In this document: positions 31,583-39,975 of the stretch, one piece after another
How the letters are laid out: the number at the start of each line of letters is the position of its first letter
How positions within the stretch are numbered: position 1 is the first letter of the stretch
Translations under genes and position numbers: made by a program
Assembly (NCBI GenBank): GCA_029266455.1
Contig: JAQSWV010000014.1
Coordinates: 26,306-90,305 of the forward strand
Source: Nocardioidaceae bacterium
GTDB lineage: Bacteria; Actinomycetota; Actinomycetes; Propionibacteriales; Nocardioidaceae
Direction: 5' to 3'
DNA length: 64,000 bases
Notes under the pieces: model-generated
Seen by the model: only the letters and a program-made list of their open reading frames with translations
What the model was told of the DNA's origin: nothing
Database searches by the model: none

Positions 31583-32358
31583 ACCCACGAGCCCGACGTG
31601 TCGTCGCTGCGCTCCCGCTCGGCCGTGAGCAGCATCTCGACCGCCTCCTCGACGTCGTCGGTGAGATGCAGCATGGCGAAGTCACCCGGGCTGACCATCC
31701 CGTGTGCCTCCACCGTCCCGTGCAGCCACTCGAGGAGACCCTGCCAGTAGCCGGTGCCCATGAGGACGACAGGGAACCGGGTCACCTTGCGGGTCTGGGC
31801 GAGGGTGATGGCCTCGAACAGCTCGTCGAGCGTGCCGAATCCACCGGGCAGCACGATGTAGCCCTGCGAGTACTTGACGAACATGGTCTTGCGCGCGAAG
31901 AAGTAGCGGAAGTCGATCCCGATGTCGACATACGGGTTGAGCCCCTGCTCGAACGGCAGCTCGATGCCGAGGCCCACCGACATCCCGCCGGCGAGCGAGG
32001 CGCCCTTGTTGGCCGCTTCCATGACACCCGGGCCGCCTCCGGTGATCACCGCGTACCCCGCCTCGGCCAGCGCTGCTCCGAGCTTCTGGCCGGTCTCGTA
32101 CGCCCAGGCGGTCTGGGGGGTGCGAGCGCTGCCGAACACGCTCACGGCCGGTCCGAGCTCGGCGAGCGTGCCGAAGCCCTCGACGAACTCCGACTGGATG
32201 CGGAGCACCCGCCAGGGGTCCGCGTGAACCCAGTCGGTGGGTCCACGGGAGTCGAGCAGCCGTTGGTCGGTGGTGCTGGTCCCGGCACGGGTGCGGCGCT
32301 GCAGCACCGGACCCCTGGGACGCATCCCAGGAGCGCCGGCGGTGGGGGAGTCGGTCAT
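31558..32358 (-). CDS. LOG-family protein (TIGR00730), nucleoside 5'-monophosphate phosphoribohydrolase-like
   Basis: 266 residues. The LOG signature is present: AVITGGGPGVMEAANKGA (the GGG-x-G-x-M loop) and VLPGGFGTLDELFEAIT (PGGxGTxxE catalytic motif), with FRYFFARKTMFVKYS. The family hydrolyses cytokinin riboside or AMP-type 5'-monophosphates to free base and ribose 5-phosphate, or is misnamed lysine decarboxylase. ATG at 32358 overlaps the dapE stop (ATGA), so it is coupled to dapE, as with the Rv1202/Rv1205 neighbourhood. The C-terminus (SGSWVAQSDGPD) derives from a tandem repeat. Confidence 0.9.
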   Translation of the reverse strand: MTDSPTAGAPGMRPRGPVLQRRTRAGTSTTDQRLLDSRGPTDWVHADPWRVLRIQSEFVEGFGTLAELGPAVSVFGSARTPQTAWAYETGQKLGAALAEAGYAVITGGGPGVMEAANKGASLAGGMSVGLGIELPFEQGLNPYVDIGIDFRYFFARKTMFVKYSQGYIVLPGGFGTLDELFEAITLAQTRKVTRFPVVLMGTGYWQGLLEWLHGTVEAHGMVSPGDFAMLHLTDDVEEAVEMLLTAERERSDDTSGSWVAQSDGPD

Positions 32359-33425
32359 TCCTGGGAGGTTAGCCAGGACCGCATCCGCTCGTCGCAGTGC
32401 CACAGCTGCTCGAGCGGAACCCGCTCGCCCTGGGTGTGGGCCAGCGACGGGTCGCCCGGGCCGAAGTTGACCGCCGGCACCCCCAGCCCGCTGAACAGCG
32501 AGACGTCGGTCCAGCCGAACTTCGGCCGCGGCTCACCCCCTACCGCGTCGACGAACGCAGCCGCCGCCGGACGGTCGAGGCCGGGCATCGCTCCCGGAGC
32601 CGAGTCACGCAGCTCGAGCTCGAAACCCTCGAACACCTCGGCCAGATGGTCGTAGGCATCCCCGACGCTGCGGTCGGGCGCGAAGCGGTAGTTGACCGCT
32701 ACGCGGCAGATGTCGGGAAGCACGTTGCCGGCAACGCCGCCCGTGATGGACACCGCGTTCAGACCCTCGCGGAAGGTGAGGCCGTCGATCACCGGTTCTC
32801 GCGGCCGGTAGTCCACCAGCCGATCCAGCACCGGTGCCGCCGCGTGGATCGCATTGGCTCCCATCCATGCCCGGGCGCTGTGCGCACGCTCACCACGCGC
32901 GATCACGTCGACGCGCATGGTGCCCTGGCAGCCGGCTTCGACGACGGCGCTGCTCGGCTCCATGAGAATGGCGAAGTCGGCGGTGAGCAGCTCGGGCCGA
33001 GTACGGGCCAGTCGGCCCAGCCCGTTGTGCTCGGCCTCGATCTCCTCGGACTCGTAGAAGACGTACGTGACATCACGGATCGGCGCCGGCAGTCCCGCGG
33101 CAAGGCGCAGCCCCACCGCGACGCCGCCCTTCATGTCGCAGGAGCCGAGGCCGTGCAGGTGCTCGGCATCCAGCCGTGACGGGAGGTTGGCGTTGACCGG
33201 CACGGTGTCCAGGTGGCCGGCCACCACCACCCGCTCGGTGCGGCCGAGGTCGGTGCGAGCGACCAGACTGTGACCGTCGCGGACGACGTCCACGTGCGGC
33301 ACGGAGCGGAGGGCCGCCTCGACGGCGTCAGCGATGGCGGCCTCGTCCCGGCTCACCGACTCGATGTCGACGAGGGCGGCGGTGAGGGTGACGACGTCGG
33401 AGGTCAGGTCCAGCGGCGCGGGCAT
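32355..33425 (-). CDS. dapE: Succinyl-diaminopimelate desuccinylase
   Basis: 356-residue M20 di-zinc hydrolase releasing succinate to give LL-diaminopimelate for lysine and peptidoglycan. Metal ligands: His and Asp in VVAGHLDTVPV, Asp in GSCDMKGGVA, catalytic Glu in YESEEIEAEHNG, Glu in LMEPSS, His in LAHTQGE near the end. ATG 33425 (MPAPLDLTSD) is chosen over ATG/GTG codons 3-10 residues upstream. dapD, whose product is two steps earlier, starts 800 bp away on the other strand, separated by a two-domain glyoxalase-fold gene. Confidence 0.93.
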   Translation of the reverse strand: MPAPLDLTSDVVTLTAALVDIESVSRDEAAIADAVEAALRSVPHVDVVRDGHSLVARTDLGRTERVVVAGHLDTVPVNANLPSRLDAEHLHGLGSCDMKGGVAVGLRLAAGLPAPIRDVTYVFYESEEIEAEHNGLGRLARTRPELLTADFAILMEPSSAVVEAGCQGTMRVDVIARGERAHSARAWMGANAIHAAAPVLDRLVDYRPREPVIDGLTFREGLNAVSITGGVAGNVLPDICRVAVNYRFAPDRSVGDAYDHLAEVFEGFELELRDSAPGAMPGLDRPAAAAFVDAVGGEPRPKFGWTDVSLFSGLGVPAVNFGPGDPSLAHTQGERVPLEQLWHCDERMRSWLTSQE

Positions 33426-33464
33426 GCGCAGCATCGTGCCAGGCCGGCGCGGCAAGGCCGGTCG

Positions 33465-34136
33465 TCAGCGGTCGAAGACGCAGAACTCGTTGCCCTCGGG
33501 GTCGGCCAGCACGTCCCAGTCGATGTCGTCGTCACGTGCACGCAGCAAGGTCGCCCCCACGTCGACCAGCGGCTGTGCGGAGTCGGCGGTGAGATCCCAG
33601 TGGATCCGGTTCTTGACCGTCTTCGGCTCCGGGACGGGCGCGAAGGTGATCGCCTCGAACGGCGCCCCCGGGATGTGGTCGACGTAGGAGAAGCCGCGCT
33701 CGTCGTCGACGAGGCGGCCTCCCAGGACCTCGGCCCACCACCGGGCGACGGGTCCCGGATCGACGCAGTCGACAGCCACCTCGTAGAGCCGGTAGTCGGG
33801 GACCACGTCGCGCACGAACACACACAGCTCCCCGCCCTCGGGATCGGCCATCACCGTCCAGGGGAACTCGCCCTCGCCCGACAGCCGGGTGGCACCCAAG
33901 GACTCGATCTCCACGCCCGAGCGCGCGTGCACGTCGAGGTGGACCCGCTGCTTTACGGTGCGTGGCTCCGGGACCTGGTTGACCCACACCGTCTGCTCGG
34001 GGGTGCTCCCGCGCAGCACCGCATCGCCGCCGTCCTGGTACGAGAGGTCCAGACCGAGCACCGCGCCCCAGAAGGGGGCCAGGCCGCGGACGTCGGTCGC
34101 GTCGACACACAGGTCCTTCCACCGCGCGAGAGCCAT
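33465..34136 (-). CDS. Two-domain VOC (glyoxalase-fold) protein
   Basis: 223 residues with two tandem glyoxalase-like halves, each starting with a D-A-TDVRGLAPFWGAVLG / VDCVDPGPVARWWAEVLGG helix and ending in DPEGGELCVFV / DPEGNEFCVFD. Metal or substrate remains unknown; members include bleomycin-resistance-like binders and dioxygenases, but the usual His/Glu metal set is not complete in either half. The halves align with each other and look like an internal duplication. ATG at 34136, 89 bp from the divergent dapD start. Confidence 0.85.
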   Translation of the reverse strand: MALARWKDLCVDATDVRGLAPFWGAVLGLDLSYQDGGDAVLRGSTPEQTVWVNQVPEPRTVKQRVHLDVHARSGVEIESLGATRLSGEGEFPWTVMADPEGGELCVFVRDVVPDYRLYEVAVDCVDPGPVARWWAEVLGGRLVDDERGFSYVDHIPGAPFEAITFAPVPEPKTVKNRIHWDLTADSAQPLVDVGATLLRARDDDIDWDVLADPEGNEFCVFDR

Positions 34137-34225
34137 GCCCGGCACCCTAGAGCCCGCCACCCACCGTCCGCCCGCGGCCGGCGCACCGGCTGCGCCGCAT
34201 CTGTCCGGGGCACTACGGTGCGCGC

Positions 34226-35239
34226 ATGGCGGACGCACACACCGACCCTGAGACCGACACCTCCGCGGAACCCCGTGAAGGCACCGCTGAGCGCACCGAC
34301 GCGGAAGCCCCGGTCCGGGCCTGGGGTGTCGGCATCGCCACCGTCACCCAGGCCGGGACGATGCTGGAGTGCTGGTACCCCGCACCGGTGCTCGGCGACC
34401 TCGTCGACTCTGCTGCCGAGGCCGACGAGAGCCGGCTGGGGGGGCTGACGAGTGACGACGACGTCCGGCGCGTGCGCCGCACGGTGGTCCGCACCGTGAT
34501 CGACCTGTCGGAGCCTCCCGAAGGCGCCGCCGACGCCTACCTGCGCCTGCATCTGCTCTCGCACCGCCTCGTGGCGCCGCACCAGGTCAACCTGGACGGA
34601 ATCTTCCGCACCCTCAGCAACGTGGCGTGGACCTCGATAGGGCCCTGCGCCCTCGAGGAGTTCGAGGCCACCCGCACCCGCGCGCGGGAGTCGGGTGTGC
34701 ACCTGCAGGTGACGAGCATCGACAAGTTCCCGCGGATGACCGACTACGTGGTGCCCACGGGCGTGCGCATCGGCGACGCCGACCGGGTCCGCCTCGGGGC
34801 GCACCTGGCCGAGGGCACGACCGTCATGCATGAGGGGTTCGTCAACTACAACGCCGGGACCCTCGGGCCTGCCATGGTCGAAGGCAGGATCTCGGCCGGG
34901 GTGGTCGTTGGCGAGGGCACCGACATCGGTGGGGGGGCCTCCATCATGGGGACGCTGTCCGGTGGCGGCTCCGAGGTGATCTCCATCGGCCGCAACTGCC
35001 TGCTCGGGGCCAACGCCGGGATCGGCATCTCACTCGGCGACGACTGCGTGGTGGAGGCCGGCTGCTACGTGACCGCCGGCACCAAGGTGACCCAGCCCGA
35101 CGGGCGCGTGGTCAAGGCGGCCGAGCTGTCCGGGAGCAACGGGCTGCTGCTGTGGCGCAATTCGGTGACCGGTGCCATCGAGTCGCGAAGCCGCACCTCC
35201 GGCGGCGTGGCGCTCAACGAGGACCTGCACGGCAACTGA
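34226..35239 (+). CDS. dapD: Tetrahydrodipicolinate N-succinyltransferase
   Basis: 337 residues, the long actinobacterial DapD. Transfers succinyl from succinyl-CoA to tetrahydrodipicolinate. An N-terminal domain ([20 protein letters not shown]) leads into a left-handed beta-helix of hexapeptide repeats: [59 protein letters not shown] and [20 protein letters not shown], with the C-terminal [15 protein letters not shown]. The first 27 residues are acidic and probably disordered. ATG at 34226. It is apart from dapE and dapC, which are on the other strand. Confidence 0.95.
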   Translation: MADAHTDPETDTSAEPREGTAERTDAEAPVRAWGVGIATVTQAGTMLECWYPAPVLGDLVDSAAEADESRLGGLTSDDDVRRVRRTVVRTVIDLSEPPEGAADAYLRLHLLSHRLVAPHQVNLDGIFRTLSNVAWTSIGPCALEEFEATRTRARESGVHLQVTSIDKFPRMTDYVVPTGVRIGDADRVRLGAHLAEGTTVMHEGFVNYNAGTLGPAMVEGRISAGVVVGEGTDIGGGASIMGTLSGGGSEVISIGRNCLLGANAGIGISLGDDCVVEAGCYVTAGTKVTQPDGRVVKAAELSGSNGLLLWRNSVTGAIESRSRTSGGVALNEDLHGN

Positions 35240-35302
35240 CGCCTCCCGGGGGTCGCGTGGGCACCCGGGCCGACCCACCACGGCACGTACTGTTGACGGC
35301 CC

Positions 35303-36283
35303 ATGTCCCCGTCCTCCTCCCCCGCCGGCCGCGCCGGGCTCGCGCTGCTCGTCGGTGCCGCCCTGCTGCTCGGCGCCGTCGGTGTGGGGGTTCTCGGACT
35401 GGAGCGGCTGGGAGGCTCGCTGGGTGCCCTGCTCGAGCGGTCGTCGCCGTGCACTGCCGAGGTCGACGGGCGCGAGGTCACCCTCGACACCGACCAGGCG
35501 GCCGAGGCGGCGGTGATCGTCGCCGCGAGCGTACGCCGCGAACTGCCCCCGCGGGCAGCGGTGATCGGCCTCGCCACCGCGATGCAGGAGTCGAAGATCC
35601 GCAACCTCGACTACGGCGACCGCGACTCCGTCGGCGTGTTCCAGCAGCGGCCGAGCCAGGGCTGGGGCCGCGCGGCCAAGATCATGGACCCCTACTACGC
35701 CAGCAACCGCTTCTTCGCGGCACTGGAGCAGGTCGACCGGTACGCAGAGCTCCCCGTGGCCGAGGCCGCGCAGCGGGTGCAGCGCTCGGCCGACGGCAGC
35801 GCCTACGCCCAGCACGTCCCGGACGCCCGGGTTCTCGCCTCCGCGCTGACCGGCCGGAGCCCGGCCGCCCTCACCTGTGCGGTGGACGGCCCTGCGGGGA
35901 GCACGCAGCAGCCCGGGCGCAGCGGCCTGACGCCCGAAGCCCTCGCCGTGCGGGCAGACGTCCGCAGGGCCTACGGGCCGCTGCCGGACGGCGGCTACGC
36001 GCCGGAGGGAGTGCGGACCGGCCATCAGGAGGGATCGGCGCACTACGACGGTCGGGCCGTGGACTTCTTCTTCCGCCCGGTCGGCCCCGCGAGCAACCGG
36101 GCCGGCTGGTCACTGGCGCACTTCCTGGTCGCCCGGGCCGAGCGGCTGGGGGTGGCCACGGTGATCTACGACGACTCGATCTGGACCGCGGCACGCTCCG
36201 GCGAAGGGTGGCGACAGTACGACGTCGACAGCGACGACCCGGTGCTGCGGCACCTCGACCACGTCCACGTGGACGTCGCATGA
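35303..36283 (+). CDS. Membrane-anchored lysozyme-like / M15-like two-domain protein
   Basis: 326 residues. An N-terminal helix (AGLALLVGAALLLGAVGVGV) anchors or exports it. Residues about 70-180 resemble a lytic-transglycosylase-like fold: VIGLATAMQESKIRNLDYGD (a Glu after MQ) and SVGVFQQRPSQGWGRAAKIM. The C-terminal 110 residues resemble the ARB_07466/M15-like domain: GSAHYDGRAVDFFFRPV and HLDHVHVDV carry His/Asp in the peptidase-like zinc arrangement. A dual muralytic role is an inference; active-site residues are only partly recognisable. ATG at 35303. Two Cys may be disulfide-bonded outside the cell. Confidence 0.75.
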   Translation: MSPSSSPAGRAGLALLVGAALLLGAVGVGVLGLERLGGSLGALLERSSPCTAEVDGREVTLDTDQAAEAAVIVAASVRRELPPRAAVIGLATAMQESKIRNLDYGDRDSVGVFQQRPSQGWGRAAKIMDPYYASNRFFAALEQVDRYAELPVAEAAQRVQRSADGSAYAQHVPDARVLASALTGRSPAALTCAVDGPAGSTQQPGRSGLTPEALAVRADVRRAYGPLPDGGYAPEGVRTGHQEGSAHYDGRAVDFFFRPVGPASNRAGWSLAHFLVARAERLGVATVIYDDSIWTAARSGEGWRQYDVDSDDPVLRHLDHVHVDVA

Positions 36284-36308
36284 GGCGGCTGCGGGCCCTC
36301 TTGGACCC

Positions 36309-37451
36309 CTAGCCGTACGACGGCGTCAGCCGGGACACCGCGGCGGCGACGCGCTCGTCGGTCGCGGTCAGCGCGACGCGCACGTGGTGGGCACCGTGGG
36401 GGCCGTAGAAGTCCCCGGGAGCGACCAGGATGCCCCTGTCGGCAAGCCACGCGACGGTGTCGTCACAGGGCTCCCCGCGGCTCGCCCACAGGTAGAGACC
36501 GGCCTCGGAGTGGTCGACGCGGAAGCCGGCCGCCAGCAGCGCCCCGCGCAGCTCGCGCCGCCGCGCCGAGTAGGTCTCCCGCTGTCGCGTCACGTGCCGG
36601 TCGTCGCCGAGCGCCACGGCTGCGGCGTGCTGGACCGGTCCGGGCATCATCAGGCCGAGGTTCTTGCGTACCGCCAGCAGCTCGCCCAGCACGGCCGGGT
36701 CACCGGAGGCGAACCCCGCCCGGTAGCCCGCCAGGTTGGACCGTTTGGACAGCGAGTGCAGCGCCAGCACACCCCGCACCGAGCCGCCGCAGACGTCCGG
36801 GTGCAGAACCGACACCGGCTTCGGGGCCGACGGCTCGGTGGCGCCCAGCTCGAGGTAGCACTCGTCGGACACCAGCAACGCGCCACGCTCGCGGGTCCAG
36901 GTCACCAACTTGGCCAGGTGCTCGGCAGGAAGAACGCGTCCGGTCGGGTTGGCCGGCGAGTTGACCCACACCAGCGCCGGACGCCGCGGCCCGAGCGCGA
37001 GCGTCGAGTCGGCGGCGACCACCTCGCAGCCGGCGAGCCGGGCGCCGACCTCGTACGAGGGGTAGGCCAGCTCGGGGACGACCACGAGGTCGCCCGGACC
37101 GAGACCGAGGTGCAGGGCCAGGCTGGCGACCAGCTCCTTGGACCCGATCGTCGGGAGAACACATCCGCGGTCCAGAGCGATGGCCCCGCAGCGCCGCTCC
37201 AGCCAGCCGAGCACGGCGTCGCGCAGCTGTGTGGTGCCGACGGTGGTGGGGTAGCCGGGCGCGTCCGACGCGTCGGCCAGCGCGGCGCGGACCACTGAGG
37301 GCACCGGGTCGACCGGGGTCCCGACCGACAGGTTCACGATCCCGTCGGGATGGGCGTCCGCGCGGGCGCGCGCGCCGGCCAGCCGGTCCCAGGGGAAGTC
37401 GGGCAGGCGCGCCGACACCGGCGTGGCGGCGCGGCCTCCGGCCGACGTCAC
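36309..37451 (-). CDS. dapC: Succinyldiaminopimelate aminotransferase
   Basis: 380-residue PLP aminotransferase of fold type I. Residues GTPVDPVPSVVRAALADASD and YPTTVGTTQLRDAVLGWLER start the domain, WVNSPANPTGRVL holds the conserved Asn-Pro, and LHSLSKRSNLAGYRAG carries the PLP lysine (SKRS-N-LAGYR). It converts N-succinyl-amino-oxopimelate and glutamate to succinyl-diaminopimelate. GTG 37451 overlaps the ferredoxin stop (GTGA). The fdxA-dapC pair is conserved in actinobacteria (Rv1177-Rv1178), which supports the DapC assignment over other aminotransferases. Confidence 0.92.
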   Translation of the reverse strand: MTSAGGRAATPVSARLPDFPWDRLAGARARADAHPDGIVNLSVGTPVDPVPSVVRAALADASDAPGYPTTVGTTQLRDAVLGWLERRCGAIALDRGCVLPTIGSKELVASLALHLGLGPGDLVVVPELAYPSYEVGARLAGCEVVAADSTLALGPRRPALVWVNSPANPTGRVLPAEHLAKLVTWTRERGALLVSDECYLELGATEPSAPKPVSVLHPDVCGGSVRGVLALHSLSKRSNLAGYRAGFASGDPAVLGELLAVRKNLGLMMPGPVQHAAAVALGDDRHVTRQRETYSARRRELRGALLAAGFRVDHSEAGLYLWASRGEPCDDTVAWLADRGILVAPGDFYGPHGAHHVRVALTATDERVAAAVSRLTPSYG

Positions 37452-37771
37452 TCCTGGGGCTGCGGCGGGAGGTCCGCGACGAGCGGGTGGTCCTTGTCGA
37501 TCTCCCCGAGCTTGGCCGCGCCGCCGGGCGAGCCGAGGTCGTCGAAGAACTCCACGTTGGCCTTGTAGTAGTCCTTCCACTGCTCCGGCGTGTCGTCCTC
37601 GTAGTAGATCGCCTCGACCGGACACACCGGCTCGCAGGCTCCGCAGTCGACGCACTCGTCGGGGTGGATGTAGAGCATCCGCTTGCCCTCGTAGATGCAG
37701 TCCACGGGGCACTCGTCGACGCAGGCGCGATCCTTCAGGTCGACACAGGGCTGCGCGATGACGTACGTCAC
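37448..37771 (-). CDS. fdxA: 7Fe ferredoxin (3Fe-4S/4Fe-4S)
   Basis: 107 residues. VTYVIAQPCVDLKDRACVDE and CPVDCIYEGKRMLYIHPDEC then VDCGACEPVCPVEAIYYEDD show the two cluster motifs: C-x7-C-x3-CP for the 3Fe-4S site and C-x2-C-x2-C-x3-CP for the 4Fe-4S site. It is a small soluble electron carrier, redox partner to oxygenases or oxidoreductases. GTG 37771 follows AGGAGG at 7 nt. It is coupled to dapC by a GTGA overlap. Confidence 0.95.
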   Translation of the reverse strand: MTYVIAQPCVDLKDRACVDECPVDCIYEGKRMLYIHPDECVDCGACEPVCPVEAIYYEDDTPEQWKDYYKANVEFFDDLGSPGGAAKLGEIDKDHPLVADLPPQPQE

Positions 37772-37930
37772 GAGCGTCCTCCTCGAAATGCGTGTGCAGC
37801 GGGCGTACCCAGTGTGGCGCCCGTTGGGCTCCGGCGCGAAGCGGTACGTGTAGCGCGCCACTCCCGAGCCTAGTATCTCTGCGCCATGCCGCCCGCGGCG
37901 GCCGTACCGCCGAGACGAGGAGCTGTGCCG

Positions 37931-38983
37931 GTGACCCTCGGTCCCCGCGACGTCGGTCGGCGCGTGGTCGTGCGCTACCTGCTGGAGACGCCGCAGCCAG
38001 GAGCGTCGGCGACCGATGTCGTCGGCCTCCTGGTCGCGCACGACGCTGCCGGGCTCGAGGTAGAGACCAGGACCGGTGACCGGGTCCGGGTTCCGGCCGC
38101 CCGGGTGGTGGCGGCGAAGCCGGTGCCGCCGCGACCGGCCGCCCGCCGGGAGCGGTCCGGTCCGCTGATCGACGCCGACGCGCTGCAGCAGATCTGTGAC
38201 CAGGGCTGGCCCGCGCGCACCCGCCAGCGGCTCGGTGACTGGGTGCTCCGCGAGGCGGCCGGCTTCACCGGCCGTGCCAACTCGGTGCTCCCGGTGGGTG
38301 ACCCCGGCCTGCCGCTCGACGATGCGCTGGAGGCGGTTCAGGGGTTCTACGACGACCACGACCTGCCGGCGCTCGTCCAGGCGGTGCTCGGGGCCGGAGT
38401 CGAACAGCGGCTCCTCGACGCCGGCTGGCGGGTCGCGCGCCATCCGGAGGGCGTCCTGGTCCAGGTCACGTCGATGTCCCGCGCCCGGCCGACGAGGGGG
38501 CCGACACATGGGCCGACACATGGGCCGAAGGTGGAGCTGCTGGAGACGCCCACCGAGGAGTGGATGTCGGTCTATGGCCGCACTGCCGACGTGCCCGCTG
38601 ACGTCGTGGCCGGCGTGCTGGCGGGCGCCCCGGTCACGACCTTCGCGGCGGTGGGGTCAGGCCGGCCCGGTGGCCCGGTGGCGATCGGCCGCGGCGTGGT
38701 GACGGGCGGCTGGCTCGGGCTGTCAGCCGTCGAAGTGGTGCCGACCAGGCGGCGCGAGGGTCTGGCCCGACGGGTCGTCGACGCCCTGCTCGACTGGGGT
38801 GCCGGGCAGGGGGCCGAGGCGGCCTACCTGCAGACGATGCCGGGGAACGCCGCCGCACTCATGCTGTACGCGCCGTACGGCTTCGTCACCCACCACCGCT
38901 ACCGCTACCTGGCTCCAGGACCGGGAGCTCGGGTGCGGCCGGCGCCGGATCGACAGGCAGTGGGTCGGGACCGTGCTCACTGA
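37931..38983 (+). CDS. GNAT-family N-acetyltransferase with N-terminal SH3-like domain
   Basis: 350 residues. The first 75 form a small beta domain (VGRRVVVRYLLE, VVGLLVAHDAAGLEVETRTG) that may bind RNA or peptide. The C-terminal GNAT core contains LSAVEVVPTRRREGLARRVV (the R/Q-x-x-G-x-A/G acetyl-CoA loop) and YLQTMPGNAAALMLYAPYGF. The middle is a second GNAT-like half, so the protein may be a double-GNAT pseudo-dimer. GTG 37931 is chosen because GAGGAG is 8 nt upstream; ATG 37886 is possible. A 12-bp direct repeat gives GPTHGPTHGP near residue 190. Its 3' end overlaps the convergent flavin reductase gene by 98 bp. Confidence 0.82.
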   Translation: MTLGPRDVGRRVVVRYLLETPQPGASATDVVGLLVAHDAAGLEVETRTGDRVRVPAARVVAAKPVPPRPAARRERSGPLIDADALQQICDQGWPARTRQRLGDWVLREAAGFTGRANSVLPVGDPGLPLDDALEAVQGFYDDHDLPALVQAVLGAGVEQRLLDAGWRVARHPEGVLVQVTSMSRARPTRGPTHGPTHGPKVELLETPTEEWMSVYGRTADVPADVVAGVLAGAPVTTFAAVGSGRPGGPVAIGRGVVTGGWLGLSAVEVVPTRRREGLARRVVDALLDWGAGQGAEAAYLQTMPGNAAALMLYAPYGFVTHHRYRYLAPGPGARVRPAPDRQAVGRDRAH

Positions 38984-39485
38984 CCGGCTGCCGGATCAGC
39001 GAGCCGTAGTGGGAGCGGTAGTACAGCAGCGGGTCGTCGCGTCCGACGGCGATGGCGGCCGCCACGACGGTGCCCACGACGATCGTGTGGTCACCGCCGT
39101 CGTAGGTGCGCCAGGTCCTGCACTCCAGCCATCCGAGCGCCGCGTCGAGCAGGGCCGCGCCGGTCGCCGGCCCGCGGTGGTGCGCGACCGCGTCGAGCTG
39201 GTGCTCGATCGGGCGGCCACGGGTGGCGAGCCACGACGCGGCCTCGCGCCCCTCCTCGGCGAGGATGGACACCCCCCAGCTACGGGTCGCCATGATCGGG
39301 TCGTGGAAGCGGGTCCGGGTGTCGACGCAGACCAGCACCCGGGGCGGGACGAGCGAGACGCTGGTGAAGGCGCTCGCGGTGATGGCGTGGTCGACGTCGT
39401 CGTGCACGGTGCTCACCACGGTGACGCCGGTGGGGAACCGACCGAGGGCGGCCCGGAACGCGGCGTCGGGAGCGGATGCGGGCAC
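38886..39485 (-). CDS. Flavin reductase family protein (HpaC/RutF-like)
   Basis: 199 residues. FRAALGRFPTGVTVVSTVHD, AITASAFTSVSLVPPRVLVC and WGVSILAEEGREAASWLATR are the FMN-binding split-barrel flavin reductase motifs; VVGTVVAAAIAVGRDDPLLY and YRSHYGSL end the domain. It reduces free FMN or FAD with NAD(P)H for a monooxygenase partner, none of which is adjacent. GTG at 39485. About 40 residues beyond the normal family end (SEHGPDPLPVDPAPAAPELP, Gly/Ser tail) are encoded entirely by antisense of the GNAT gene. Confidence 0.88.
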   Translation of the reverse strand: MPASAPDAAFRAALGRFPTGVTVVSTVHDDVDHAITASAFTSVSLVPPRVLVCVDTRTRFHDPIMATRSWGVSILAEEGREAASWLATRGRPIEHQLDAVAHHRGPATGAALLDAALGWLECRTWRTYDGGDHTIVVGTVVAAAIAVGRDDPLLYYRSHYGSLIRQPVSEHGPDPLPVDPAPAAPELPVLEPGSGSGGG

Positions 39486-39543
39486 ACCGGGAGCCTAGGT
39501 GGAGCCGGCCCTCCCATCGCCCGAGGACCACGGCAGCGACCGC

Positions 39544-39975
39544 TCAGCGGCGGACGCGCAGCAGGTCGTCAGGGTCCTCGGCCGCCGCGGAGCGAGGTGC
39601 CCCACCGGCAGCGAAGCCCCACATGGTGGCTGCCACCACGGCCAGGGACGCTATCGCGAGGAAGCCCCACCCGCGTGCGTCGGCCGCCACCACGTAGTCC
39701 CCCTCCTTCCGGCCCCCGACGAGCACGAACACGACCAGGCACCAGCCGGCTCCGTAGGCGGCGACGACGGGTCGGCCGGCCCGCTCCGCAGTGAGGGCAA
39801 GACTGGGCAGCGCAGAGCCCAGCACCGCGAGCACGAGACCCCACGGCAGCTGCAGGTCACCGAGTCGTGCGACGTCCCGGTGCACAGCCAGCGCGAACAC
39901 GGCCACCACCGCGCCGAGCAGCAGGGCCGCCGGGACCGCCAGCAGCCGGATGCCCCCACCGGGACCAGGGGTCAC
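39544..39975 (-). CDS. Small four-helix membrane protein downstream of mshB
   Basis: 143 residues, four hydrophobic segments: LLAVPAALLLGAVVAVFALA, LPWGLVLAVLGSALPSLALT, AAYGAGWCLVVFVLVG and GWGFLAIASLAVVAATMWGF, with a basic C-terminus (EDPDDLLRVRR). I recall a protein of this kind (DUF6113-like, Rv1171 position) next to mshB in many actinobacteria. GTG 39975 overlaps the mshB stop (GTGA). Function unknown; conserved linkage suggests membrane transport or handling related to mycothiol, but nothing in the sequence proves it. Confidence 0.75.
   Translation of the reverse strand: MTPGPGGGIRLLAVPAALLLGAVVAVFALAVHRDVARLGDLQLPWGLVLAVLGSALPSLALTAERAGRPVVAAYGAGWCLVVFVLVGGRKEGDYVVAADARGWGFLAIASLAVVAATMWGFAAGGAPRSAAAEDPDDLLRVRR

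Noticed and set aside
38490..38530. Possible repeat element in the GNAT gene
   Set aside because: Only a two-and-a-half-copy 12-bp duplication giving GPTHGPTHGP; too small to call an element.
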